This document shows positions 44,831 to 52,977 of a DNA stretch of 64,000 nt, piece by piece; position 1 is the first letter of the stretch, and each line of letters starts with the position of its first letter. This DNA comes from G963665545 sp963665545. Lineage in GTDB: Bacteria > Pseudomonadota > Gammaproteobacteria > Xanthomonadales > SZUA-36. The position numbers were made by a program, and so were the translations under genes. Below the pieces are notes generated by a model, which saw nothing but the letters and a program-made list of their open reading frames with translations, was not told where the DNA came from and made no database searches. The stretch is from NCBI GenBank assembly GCA_963665545.2, contig CAXXKZ010000017.1:1-64000 (forward strand), given 5' to 3'.

Positions 44831-45820
44831 TCAGCATGCGTCGCATGCTTGCTGTCGCAATGTTGGTTGGGATTGTTGCTCCGGGTGACGTTTGAAGGTG
44901 CTGCGATACAGTAACAATGCGATCGCGACGACAACCAGCAAGCTGCCCGGCAACCAGTGCCAACCGATACGCTGCGGCTGGTCAATGAACAACAACCCCA
45001 TGGACGCGAAGGGTACGAGATAGCTATAAGCCGTTACGGCGCCCGGCGTCAGCACGGCAGTTGCGCGCTGTGTCAACCAGAAGGTCAAGCCGCTGGAAAA
45101 CACGCCCAGATAGCTCAGCAGCAAAACATCCGATAGCGTCATGGTCATCAGCTGCTCTGGCGCTTCCTGGATCACTCCCAGCAAGCCAACGAGCACGCTG
45201 CCCATCAGCAGGCTCCAGAAAGTGCGCACTTCAGCGCGCTGCGACAGCCAGCCTTTATTCAAACCGAATTTGCTTAACACCGGGTAGAGCGCAGAGGCCA
45301 GGCAACCGACAAAGAAAGCAGCCTCGGCGATGCCGAACTGGAGTTCACCAAGCTGTCCACCAGCCTCTGCCCAGGCTAACCCCAACGCACCGACCGCGCC
45401 CAGAATCAGGATTCCCAAGAGTTGACCGGCACGCTGCTCGGCCCCAAATAGTCGACCGAGGTAATAGGCCAACAACGGTACGCTGACATAAAGAGTGGCC
45501 ATCGACAAAGCGCTGGTGCGATGCGCGGCCCAGAACATCGCGCAGAAAAATCCGGCGAGACTTAGTCCCATGACCGCGTACAGTGCCAAGCCGTGGAGAC
45601 TCGGCCAGCGACCAGGCTTGCGCCACAGCAGCGGCCAAATCGCCAGGGCCGCGATGGCGAAGCGGATCGCCGTTAGAGATAGTGGCGGCAGTCCTTCGCT
45701 CATCAGTCCCACGGCCGGGAAGGACATCCCCACGATCAGCGCCCAGAGCAGCATGCCATGGTGAGCGTTTTGCGTCGTGTTAGACATCTTCCTCTGCGTC
45801 ATCAGCAGCGTCTGCCCCAT
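44831..45820 (-). CDS. EamA/DMT-family exporter
   Basis: About 329 residues with two EamA repeats and ten membrane segments (GMLLWALIVGMSFPAVGLMS, ALYAVMGLSLAGFFCAMFWA, VLLLSYLGVFSSGLTFWLTQ). ATG 45820 has GGAGA six bases upstream. Probably an efflux permease for amino acids or metabolites. First gene of the operon and divergent from the LysR gene that IS21 interrupts. Confidence 0.9.
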   Translation of the reverse strand: MGQTLLMTQRKMSNTTQNAHHGMLLWALIVGMSFPAVGLMSEGLPPLSLTAIRFAIAALAIWPLLWRKPGRWPSLHGLALYAVMGLSLAGFFCAMFWAAHRTSALSMATLYVSVPLLAYYLGRLFGAEQRAGQLLGILILGAVGALGLAWAEAGGQLGELQFGIAEAAFFVGCLASALYPVLSKFGLNKGWLSQRAEVRTFWSLLMGSVLVGLLGVIQEAPEQLMTMTLSDVLLLSYLGVFSSGLTFWLTQRATAVLTPGAVTAYSYLVPFASMGLLFIDQPQRIGWHWLPGSLLVVVAIALLLYRSTFKRHPEQQSQPTLRQQACDAC

Positions 45821-46243
45821 GATCAATCTCCTTCGGTTTGGTTTTCCCGCCAGCCATTTGGGTGGTTTCCCTCTGGCCGGTTGGTATGTTGGAGTTACTT
45901 TATTACGTTTCTATTTGATTGATAATCCGCTATTTTAGAAAAGGACTGTTGAGTTTATGTGAACAATTGGAGCAATTTATGAAGGGATTCAGCGCAATGC
46001 CGATATTTGTGGCGGTCGTTGAAAACAGCGGTTTTTCCGCGGCAGCACGAAAGCTTGGGATCTCAAAATCGGCAGTGAGCAAGCGCATCAACCAGCTCGA
46101 GGATCACCTCGGAGTTCGTCTGTTGCACCGCACGACTCGTAAGCTCTGTCAATGCCGGTTTAAAATTGACCCCCTTTTGTTCATTTATGCCGGTTTAGAA
46201 TTGACCCCCCCTGGTTTAATATTCTGATTCATAACTCAAGCGC

Positions 46244-47032
46244 CTAGGAATCAGTTCGTGATTGTTGTGCCAGCCCCAGCACACCAGCCTTTCTTTTGTC
46301 TTTAAGCCGGTAACTTTCGCCCTTTATCTGAATCAGATGTGCGTGGTGCATCAGACGATCCAGCATGGCAGCGGTGAGTGCGCTGTTGCCGGCAAAGGTC
46401 ACATCCCATTGTCCAAAAGATAAGTTAGAGGTCAGGATGATGGAGCCTGCTTCGTAGCGTTTGGCAATCACCTGGAAAAATAGATTAGCCTGATTGCGCT
46501 GCAATGGCAGATAACCCACTTCATCGATGATCAATACGCTCGGTGCCATGAACGAGCGTTTCATCAGTTGTTCCAATCGTTCTTGCCGTTGGGCTTTTTC
46601 CAGTTGTAACACCAGATCCGCTGCAGTGATGAACTTGACCTTCAGGCCACCCAGCGTGGCCAGGTAACCCAGCGCAATCGCCAGGTGGGTTTTACCGACA
46701 CCACTGGGTCCGAGCAGGATGATGTTCTCTTTGCGCTCGATAAATGCCAGTGAAGCCAGGTTTTGGATGGCCTTTCTGGGTGCCCCCTTGGCGAACCTAA
46801 AATCAAAGTCATCCAGCAGCTTGATGGCCGGAAAACCGGCAATGCGTACCAGCATGGCTTGTGAGCGTAGTCGTCTTGCATCGAGCTCGGCCTTGAGACA
46901 ATGTTCCAGGTAATCACTGAAACTGTGATCAGCTTGCACGGCTTCCTGGGCCAGTACAGCGTACTGATCGGCAACCGCCTTTAGCGTGAGACGTTCGCAG
47001 GCACTTTGAATCCGTTCATCCTGTATGTTCAT
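46244..47032 (-). CDS. istB: IS21 helper ATPase IstB
   Basis: A 262-residue AAA+ ATPase that loads the IS21 transposase on target DNA. Walker A GPSGVGKTHLAIALG and Walker B SVLIIDEVGYLPLQ are intact, as is the sensor region IILTSNLSFGQW. Its ATG overlaps the istA stop by four bases. Confidence 0.95.
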   Translation of the reverse strand: MNIQDERIQSACERLTLKAVADQYAVLAQEAVQADHSFSDYLEHCLKAELDARRLRSQAMLVRIAGFPAIKLLDDFDFRFAKGAPRKAIQNLASLAFIERKENIILLGPSGVGKTHLAIALGYLATLGGLKVKFITAADLVLQLEKAQRQERLEQLMKRSFMAPSVLIIDEVGYLPLQRNQANLFFQVIAKRYEAGSIILTSNLSFGQWDVTFAGNSALTAAMLDRLMHHAHLIQIKGESYRLKDKRKAGVLGLAQQSRTDS

Positions 47033-48060
47033 ACCGCCCCCAACAAAGCATCATAGGTCGACAACGGATGCTGCAAGGTCTCTACTGGCCAGTGATCACG
47101 TAACGGCTTGTGGGCTGTGACACTCTGGCGAAGTCGTCCATCAACATAGCGTGGTGGCAAGGCTTGTAGTGACTGACGCTCGATCAACAACTGATCAGCA
47201 GGAACTTCACCGGTGGTGCCGTGTTCACGGCGGTTGGCCGTGTGTTCCAGCCAACTGCACAGCTCTTGGTTCAATATCTTCAGATCCAGCGGCTCGCCCA
47301 GTTGCTGGTAACGACTCACCAGTGGCACGTAAAAACTGCGGCGCAAATAACCAATGAAGCGTTCCACTTTACCCTTGGTCTTGGCCCGGTAGGGCTGGCA
47401 CAGACGTGGCATGAAGCCATAGTGATGGGCAAAATCACGCAATCCAGGATGAAACCGGTGCTGGCCTTTGCCATAGGCGTTGCGCGCCTGGACTACGGTG
47501 CGCATGTTGTCGTACAGAACTTCTTTAGGCACACCGCCAAACTCATCGAAGGCTTGCTCATGGCAAGTCCTGAGCGTCATAAACTGTTCGTTCTCAACAA
47601 AAGTGCCGAAGGTGTTGCGGCTAAAACCCAGGGTGGCTACAAATGCCGATACCTTGACAGGCCCAAGGCGGAAGGCGCCCCAGTCCACTTGCATCTGTTG
47701 GCCGGGTGGCGTCTCAAAGCGCACCAGTGGATCTGGCCGACATTTGGGCTTGAGGGTTGCCATGTAGGCCCGCAAAATGCTGCTACCGCCACGGTAACCC
47801 AGTGCATGTATCTCATCGAATAATACGGTTGCCGGAATCCAGTTCGGATGTGCGGCAGTTACTCGTTGGTGCAAATAATCTTTGAATGGATCGAGCTTGC
47901 TGGGCCGTGACTGGTTCGACTTGAACGCCGGCGCCATATCAGTGCGTAGATACCTGCGCACGGTGTTGCGAGAAATACCCAGTTCCCGAGCGATACCCTT
48001 GATGCTCATTCCTTGACGATGTAATACCTGAATATCCACAAATCCCTCCGTTCCCAACAT
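47029..48060 (-). CDS. istA: IS21 transposase IstA
   Basis: A 343-residue transposase. N-terminal helix-turn-helix MSIKGIARELGISRNTVRRY; rve-type catalytic core with Asp in QQMQVDWGAF, Asp in LYDNMRTVVQ and Glu in KTKGKVERFIGYL. A GTG at 48039 with GGAGG upstream is a possible alternative start. Appears functional. Confidence 0.93.
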   Translation of the reverse strand: MLGTEGFVDIQVLHRQGMSIKGIARELGISRNTVRRYLRTDMAPAFKSNQSRPSKLDPFKDYLHQRVTAAHPNWIPATVLFDEIHALGYRGGSSILRAYMATLKPKCRPDPLVRFETPPGQQMQVDWGAFRLGPVKVSAFVATLGFSRNTFGTFVENEQFMTLRTCHEQAFDEFGGVPKEVLYDNMRTVVQARNAYGKGQHRFHPGLRDFAHHYGFMPRLCQPYRAKTKGKVERFIGYLRRSFYVPLVSRYQQLGEPLDLKILNQELCSWLEHTANRREHGTTGEVPADQLLIERQSLQALPPRYVDGRLRQSVTAHKPLRDHWPVETLQHPLSTYDALLGAV

Positions 48061-48905
48061 GCCGCACTCCTGTTCTTGCTGAGTGCAAAGCGTACATGAG
48101 GGGGGTCAAATCTAAACCGGCACTAGGGGGTCAGTTTTACACCGTTGGTGACAAAGCTCAGCCTGACCGAAGCAGGAGAGCGGTATTTTGAACATGCAAT
48201 CCAGGCTTTGGCCGCTGCCGGCCAGGCCGAAGATGCGGTGGCAGAAATGCAGGGTGAGCCTCAGGGACAACTAAGGATCAACGCCCCAATGTCATTCGGC
48301 CGCCTGCATGTAGCCCCCCTGATCCCAAGATTCTTAAAGCGCTATCCAAAGCTTCAGATCGATCTGGTGATGGATGACCGGAAGGTAGACATGGTCGCGG
48401 AAGGATTCGACCTGTCCATTCGAGGGGGTATTTTGCAAGACTCCACGCTGATCGCCCGCAAGCTCGCACCCATACACCAGGTCTTATGCGCGTCCCCAGA
48501 GTATATCGAACGCCACGGTCTACCGGGCACACCGGATGAGTTAACTCGGCACAACTGCGTACTGTTCACCTTATCCAGCGATGCAAACAAATGGACGTTG
48601 ATAGATGCAAACGGGTCACAATCCGTATTGGTGTCGGGTAACTTTCAGGTCAACAACAGCGAAGCAATACTCGAGGCTCTCAGACAAGGAATTGGGATTG
48701 GTCGACTGCCATCATTCGTTGCAGGCCCCGACCTGAAGACGGGACGATTGGTGAAGCTTTTTGAGTCCTGGCGTATCCCCGATTTCACTATGTACGCAGT
48801 CTTTCCCGAACGGGAATATCTGCCCGCCAAGGTGCGCGTGTTCTTGGATTTCGCGATCGAGTATATTGGGGGTGATCAGCCCTATTGGGATAGGTAGTTT
48901 CTCCT

Positions 48906-49076
48906 CTATAATCGCGATTTTTGGAAGGATCGCTTTCGGTTAAACTCGCAATGCCTAAGTTGTTCGTCCGAGTCGGGGAGTTGTTCAATCCGGAGATCGA
49001 GAAATCCCCGCTGAATGGTCTTTTTAGCGATGAGCTGGTGGAGCCCCTCGGGGGTGACTTCGAGTCGCCAGTTCAT
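48906..49076 (-). CDS. Small unknown protein, 56 residues
   Basis: An ATG-started frame whose start overlaps the stop of the 77-residue gene (ATGA at 49076-49073), reading MNWRLEVTPEGLHQLIAKKT and ending KRSFQKSRL. The overlap with a neighbouring real-looking gene supports translation by coupling. No family recognised; possibly part of a phage or plasmid accessory group. It was below the usual length limit. Confidence 0.5.
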   Translation of the reverse strand: MNWRLEVTPEGLHQLIAKKTIQRGFLDLRIEQLPDSDEQLRHCEFNRKRSFQKSRL

Positions 49077-49272
49077 TTACCACTCTCAAATCCCGGAGGG
49101 GGCCCAATGTCGACCGTACAGATCGGCTTTTGAGGCCGACGCCTGAATGTACCGTCTTTGTTCATTTTCGGCTTGCCGGTGGCTTTGTCGGTGACGTGCC
49201 ACGAGGGATCGAATGTAACGCCGTGGGCGTCACGCATAAGTATCCGATCTAGCCCCTCGGCCCGGAGGCGGT

Positions 49273-50657
49273 GAGTTATGATCGAATCTGGTGTTTGAGC
49301 AGTTGAAAAAAAGCGGCGTATCTGGTTGATTTGTTGTTACCAAACTTCAAAGCAACCAAAGGAGATACGCCACTATGAACAAGAATAATGTTATTGAACT
49401 GGAACGTCGAGCAATCAGTGCCGATCCGTTGACCGAATTGCTCAAAGAAGGCGCCCGGAAGCTGCTCGCCGAAGCGGTGGAAAGTGAAGTCCAGGAGCTG
49501 CTGGCCAAGTATCAGGATTGGCGTACCGAATCAGGTCATGCCGGTGTGGTGCGCAACGGTTACCTGCCAGAACGTGAGTTGCAGACCGGCCTGGGACCGA
49601 TCCGGGTGAGAATTCCCAAGGTGCGCTCGAAGACCGGTGAAGCAGTGAGTTTTCAGTCGGTGCTGGTGCCGCCATATGTGCGCAAGACAGCGACTTTCGA
49701 GGCAGCCATTCCGTGGTTGTACCTCAAAGGGGTATCCAGCGGTGAGATGGCTGAGGCGTTGCGGGTACTGGTGGGCCCGCAGGCACAGGGTCTGTCGGCC
49801 AGCATGGTATCCCGCCTGAAACAGGTATGGGCGGAGGAATATCGAGCGTGGAGCCAGCGTCGCCTGGGACAGGACCGGTGGGTGTATGTCTGGGCTGATG
49901 GTGTCTACAGTGGGCTGCGGGCGGAGGATGCCAAGCTCTGCGCGCTGGTGATCATTGGTGTCAATGAACGCGGCGAAAAACATTTTCTGGCGATTGAGGA
50001 CGGGGTGCGGGAATCGACTCAGAGTTGGCGTGAGGTGTTGCTGAATCTGAAGTCGCGCGGCATGAGCGCCCCACAACTGGCGATTGGTGATGGTGCGATG
50101 GGTTTTTGGGCGGCGCTGGATGAAATCTTTCCGGCCAGCCGCCAGCAACGCTGCTGGATGCACAAGACCATGAATGTACTGAATTGTTTGCCGAAATCCG
50201 CACAACCCAAAGCCAAGCAGGCCCTGCACGCCATCTGGCAGGCGGAAACCAAGGATGATGCAAACAAGGCGTTTGATTTGTTTATTGAGATCTTTGAGGC
50301 GAAATACCCGAAAGCGACGAGCTGTTTGCTCAAGGATCGGGATGAACTGTTGGCATTTTATGATTTTCCGGCCCAACACTGGCAGAGCATCCGGACCAGC
50401 AACCCGATTGAATCCACCTTTGCCACCATCCGCCACCGGACCAAAAGATCCAAAGGTTGTCTGACGCGCAATGGCATGTTGCATATGATGTTCAAATTGA
50501 GCCAGTGTGCGGAAAAGAAATGGCGCCGGCTACGCGGCTTTGATTACCTGGCCAAGGTGATTACGGGGGTGAAATTCAAAGATGGGATCGAGGTAAAAGA
50601 GATTGATCAGGTCGCCGCTTGAATCAAATGGCTAAACACCAGATTTGACAATAGCTC
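49273..50657 (+). mobile_element. IS256-family insertion sequence, copy 1
   Basis: A 1385-bp element with imperfect ends (gagttatgatcgaatctggtg on the left, the right end in reverse gagctattgtcaaatctggt), flanked by 9-bp direct repeats ggaggcggt at 49264-49272 and 50658-50666. It is identical in length to copy 2 at 61185-62569, and I noticed only one coding difference. Confidence 0.95.
49375..50622 (+). CDS. IS256-family transposase
   Basis: A 415-residue mutator-type transposase with ATG preceded by AAGGAGA. DDE residues lie in VYVWADGVYSGLR, AIGDGAMGFWAAL and SNPIESTFATIRHRTK; RCWMHKTMNVLNCLPK is the family signature between them. It reads Met at the position (SASMVSRL) where copy 2 reads Thr. 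Confidence 0.95.
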   Translation: MNKNNVIELERRAISADPLTELLKEGARKLLAEAVESEVQELLAKYQDWRTESGHAGVVRNGYLPERELQTGLGPIRVRIPKVRSKTGEAVSFQSVLVPPYVRKTATFEAAIPWLYLKGVSSGEMAEALRVLVGPQAQGLSASMVSRLKQVWAEEYRAWSQRRLGQDRWVYVWADGVYSGLRAEDAKLCALVIIGVNERGEKHFLAIEDGVRESTQSWREVLLNLKSRGMSAPQLAIGDGAMGFWAALDEIFPASRQQRCWMHKTMNVLNCLPKSAQPKAKQALHAIWQAETKDDANKAFDLFIEIFEAKYPKATSCLLKDRDELLAFYDFPAQHWQSIRTSNPIESTFATIRHRTKRSKGCLTRNGMLHMMFKLSQCAEKKWRRLRGFDYLAKVITGVKFKDGIEVKEIDQVAA

Positions 50658-50703
50658 GGAGGCGGTCCCTGAGAATCTCTTCTGGAGTTTTATCTTTCAT
50701 AGT

Positions 50704-50850
50704 TCAACTACCTTTGTTGGGAGCGGCGGGTTTGCTCTGGTGGCAATCCTCAAACGCGCCCTGAGCTTGCTCCACCAGCGTCTTGTTGTGGTTCAGACCG
50801 GGGAGGTGGTTCAGGATGGTATACGGATTGCTCCGGTGAGTTCTAGAAAT
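50704..50850 (-). pseudogene. C-terminal fragment of an unknown gene
   Basis: A frame with no start, ending in TGA at 50706-50704, reading NPYTILNHLPGLNHNKTLVE and CHQSKPAAPNKGS. It ends three bases before the 77-residue gene's ATG, so the three small genes form one transcription unit whose upstream part is lost at about 50860. The family is unknown. Confidence 0.4.
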
Positions 50851-50867
50851 CCCCGATGTCGATCTTC

Positions 50868-51227
50868 CTAGTCGCGCAACAGCGATTCAATGGTGCCAGT
50901 CCGAACCATGCTCCAGGCGTAGCCGGCGATCAGAAAGCGTGACGCGAAAAATCGAATTGACGCTGCCCGAATCGCCCGAGGGAAGGGTTGGCCGTTGGTG
51001 TAATGGTCCAAATTCGAACTGATGAGGTAAATGGGGATGCAGCGAAGTCGGTTCCAGACCAGTGAAGCGAGGATTGCTTGAATCAAATTGGACCGCTTCG
51101 GGTCGACTGCAGCTATATCTAACTGCACGGGGCAAGGGGCTGCTTAGAGCCGGATAGTGGCTGCTTCTGTGAGTCAGTAACGCAGAGAGAATCTAACCGC
51201 TCTCTCTCTGGTCTTGCATGGATTTCG
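50868..51227. other. Region without recognised gene between two insertion sequences
   Basis: Holds an 86-codon minus-strand frame (51128-50868) without recognisable features. The 23 bases at 51083-51105 recur with one mismatch at 56139-56161 (tcaaattggac-gcttcgggtcg). It is probably decayed non-coding sequence or a repeat end. Confidence 0.4.
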
Positions 51228-51270
51228 TGGACACCTAACTTTGGCGCGATAATGCGCTGGGAGGTGTGAT

Positions 51271-51558
51271 ATGACACGAAGGAAACGATATAGCGCGGAG
51301 TTCAAACGCGAGGCTTTAAGGCGAGCCGATGAGCCAGGCGTCACGGATGTGCTGGTGGCCGAAGAACTGGGTATCAACGCCCGCATGCTTCGATATTGGC
51401 GTGATGCGGCCAAGCGTGATGGCGAGAATGCCTTCCCTGGACAAGGCAAGGCGCGTGACCAGGAACTGATGCGGCTGAAGCGTAAATTGGCCAAGGTCGA
51501 ACAGGAACGGGATTTTTTAAAGGAAGCGGCGGCTTACTTTGCCAGGGAGTCGAGGTGA
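51271..51558 (+). CDS. IS3-family OrfA
   Basis: A 95-residue helix-turn-helix protein (KRYSAEFKREALRRADEP, AEELGINARMLRYWR) ending in a leucine-zipper-like coil (LKRKLAKVEQERDFLKEAAA). Works with OrfB in transposition. The stop overlaps the OrfB GTG start. Confidence 0.93.
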   Translation: MTRRKRYSAEFKREALRRADEPGVTDVLVAEELGINARMLRYWRDAAKRDGENAFPGQGKARDQELMRLKRKLAKVEQERDFLKEAAAYFARESR

Positions 51559-52412
51559 GATACCAGTGTATCGATCGGCGCCGCACCAGCCATCCGGTTC
51601 GGTTGATGTGCCGATCACTGCGGGTTTCACCGAGTGGTTACTATGCTTGGCGGGTGCGGGCTGAAAGTCGCAGGGCGGCTTATGATCGTGAACTGACGCG
51701 GGTGATCCGGCGCCTCCACGCGGAAAGTGATGGCACCTACGGCAGTCCTCGGATCCATGCGGATCTCAAAGCACTGGGTTTTAGTTGTGGCCGGGTTAAA
51801 GTGGCGCGTTTGATGCGCAAAGCTGGGATTAAGGGCTGTCCAAAGCGGCGCTTTAGGGTTACTTCCAGGGGTGGTCATGTAACCGCCAGCTACCTGTTAG
51901 AGCAGGACTTCTCGGCCGAAGCTACGAACCAGCGCTGGGCCTCAGACATCACGTTTATCTGGACCGGTCAGGGCTGGCTGTACCTGGCAGTGGTGATGGA
52001 CCTGTACTCGCGCCGAATCGTCGGTTGGTCGATGAGCCGGCGCATCAGCCGACACCTGGTGCTCAATGCACTGTCGATGGCACTCGGTCAACGTGATGTG
52101 CACGGCGAACTGATCCACCACTCCGACCGTGGCGCCCAATACTTGAGTGATGACTTCCAGGCGCTACTCAAGAAACATGGCATTAGCTGCAGTCTAAGCA
52201 GCACGGGCAGTTGTTATGACAATGCGGTAGTAGAGAGCTTCTTTGCCAGCTTAAAACGTGAACGCATCAGGCGCCGTAAGTACCGTACACGGGACCAGGC
52301 GCGTACGGATGTATTCGACTACATTGAGCGTTTTTACAATCGCCAACGCAGACATAGTTACGTTGGCAACATCAGCCCAGTCGAGTTCGAGGAACGGACC
52401 GTATGGACTTAA
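51555..52412 (+). CDS. IS3-family OrfB transposase
   Basis: A 285-residue rve integrase-core transposase. Catalytic triad: Asp in NQRWASDITFIWTGQGW, Asp in HHSDRGAQYLS and Glu in NAVVESFFASLKRE. The N-terminal HTH_21 region is TYGSPRIHADLKALGFSCGR. Appears intact. Confidence 0.94.
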   Translation: MRYQCIDRRRTSHPVRLMCRSLRVSPSGYYAWRVRAESRRAAYDRELTRVIRRLHAESDGTYGSPRIHADLKALGFSCGRVKVARLMRKAGIKGCPKRRFRVTSRGGHVTASYLLEQDFSAEATNQRWASDITFIWTGQGWLYLAVVMDLYSRRIVGWSMSRRISRHLVLNALSMALGQRDVHGELIHHSDRGAQYLSDDFQALLKKHGISCSLSSTGSCYDNAVVESFFASLKRERIRRRKYRTRDQARTDVFDYIERFYNRQRRHSYVGNISPVEFEERTVWT

Positions 52413-52484
52413 CTCAACTGTCCACCTTATCGATGCAAAACCATTCGGCCAATACCGGCCCAAATCAAAGCTCACATACTTGGC

Positions 52485-52838
52485 CTATTCGGGCAGAGTG
52501 ACTTTGAACTCAATGGCATCCAGCTGCGCAGGTGACATGCCAACGCGTTCTAGGAAAGGCAGCCAGCGCGGGTCGTCATGCAGGTTTTCAAATAGGAAAG
52601 TTCCGGTAAAGCCTCGGAGCGACGGTTGATTCTGTTGTACAGCCTTGTCCAGCCACGCGAAAGCGCGATCAACATCACCGCGATATGCCAGCACATAAGC
52701 GATTTCTATCGCTGCAACATGTTCGGCCTTTTCGATCAACTCAATCAGCGCAGCATCCGATTCTGCGGTCCTGCCCATGGCATGATAAACCTTCGGCAGA
52801 CCGACCAGACGATAACCCCAGAAAGACTCTTGCTGTTG
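52485..52838 (-). pseudogene. C-terminal fragment of a membrane-anchored TPR protein
   Basis: An open frame of 118 codons with no good start: FWGYRLVGLPKVYHAMGRTA, IAYVLAYRGDVDRAFAWLDK, then ENLHDDPRWLPFLERVGMSP and IEFKV. This is the usual tail of large proteins that begin with a short FRVAIAYIV-type membrane domain and carry TPRs. The matching N-terminus lies at 55788-56057 on the same strand; the sequence between is unrelated. Confidence 0.8.
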
Positions 52839-52977
52839 TCAGTACCCTCTGGCTCAATGATTTTCAGGTGGGTGAAACATGCTGAAATTGGTTTCCAGAA
52901 ATGACTTGATCAGGGAAAGCGTATAATCGTGCTTTGGTGGTTTATGAATCTATCCACGCTCGGCGGAAAAAGATAGG

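Larger units (their letters stand above)
46147..48153 (-). mobile_element. IS21-family insertion sequence
   Basis: A 2007-bp element bounded by TGTCA...TGACA and by 6-bp direct repeats aagctc (46141-46146 and 48154-48159). Both ends carry the multiple binding repeats usual for IS21: atgccggtttaaaattgacc at 46152 and a second copy at 46187 on the left, and gtcaaatctaaaccggcac on the right. It encodes istA and istB on the minus strand. The perfect duplication suggests a recent insertion. Confidence 0.95.
45979..48897 (+). pseudogene. LysR regulator interrupted by IS21-family element
   Basis: Residues 1-55 (ATG 45979 with GGAG upstream; NSGFSAAARKLGISKSAVSK, LGVRLLHRTTRKL) are encoded before the element. 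The rest (SLTEAGERYFEHAIQALAAA to the end, 48160-48897) comes after it. Removing the element and one copy of the 6-bp duplication restores the frame at RTTRKLSLTEAG. The gene is divergent from the EamA exporter operon, which may now be unregulated. Confidence 0.92.
49073..50700 (-). pseudogene. Unknown 77-residue gene interrupted by IS256
   Basis: Start ATG 50700; MKDKTPEEILRDRLR is followed by the element, and AEGLDRILMRDAHGVTFDPS to GPPPGFESGK continues at 49264-49073. Removing the 1385-bp element and one 9-bp duplication gives an uninterrupted 77-codon frame. The protein is basic, with a zinc-free C-terminus rich in Pro/Lys. I do not recognise the family. It overlaps the 56-residue gene downstream and lies three bases after a fragment upstream. 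Confidence 0.75.
51228..52424 (+). mobile_element. IS3-family insertion sequence (single copy)
   Basis: A 1197-bp element with imperfect inverted ends, tggacacctaactttgg on the left and, reversed, tggacagttgagttaag on the right, carrying overlapping orfA and orfB. No 3-4-bp target duplication is visible at these limits, so one side has probably been rearranged after insertion. Confidence 0.85.

Noticed and set aside
49531..50484. Minus-strand frame of 317 residues inside IS256 (also at 61443-62396)
   Set aside because: Antisense shadow of the transposase; repeated only because the element is repeated.
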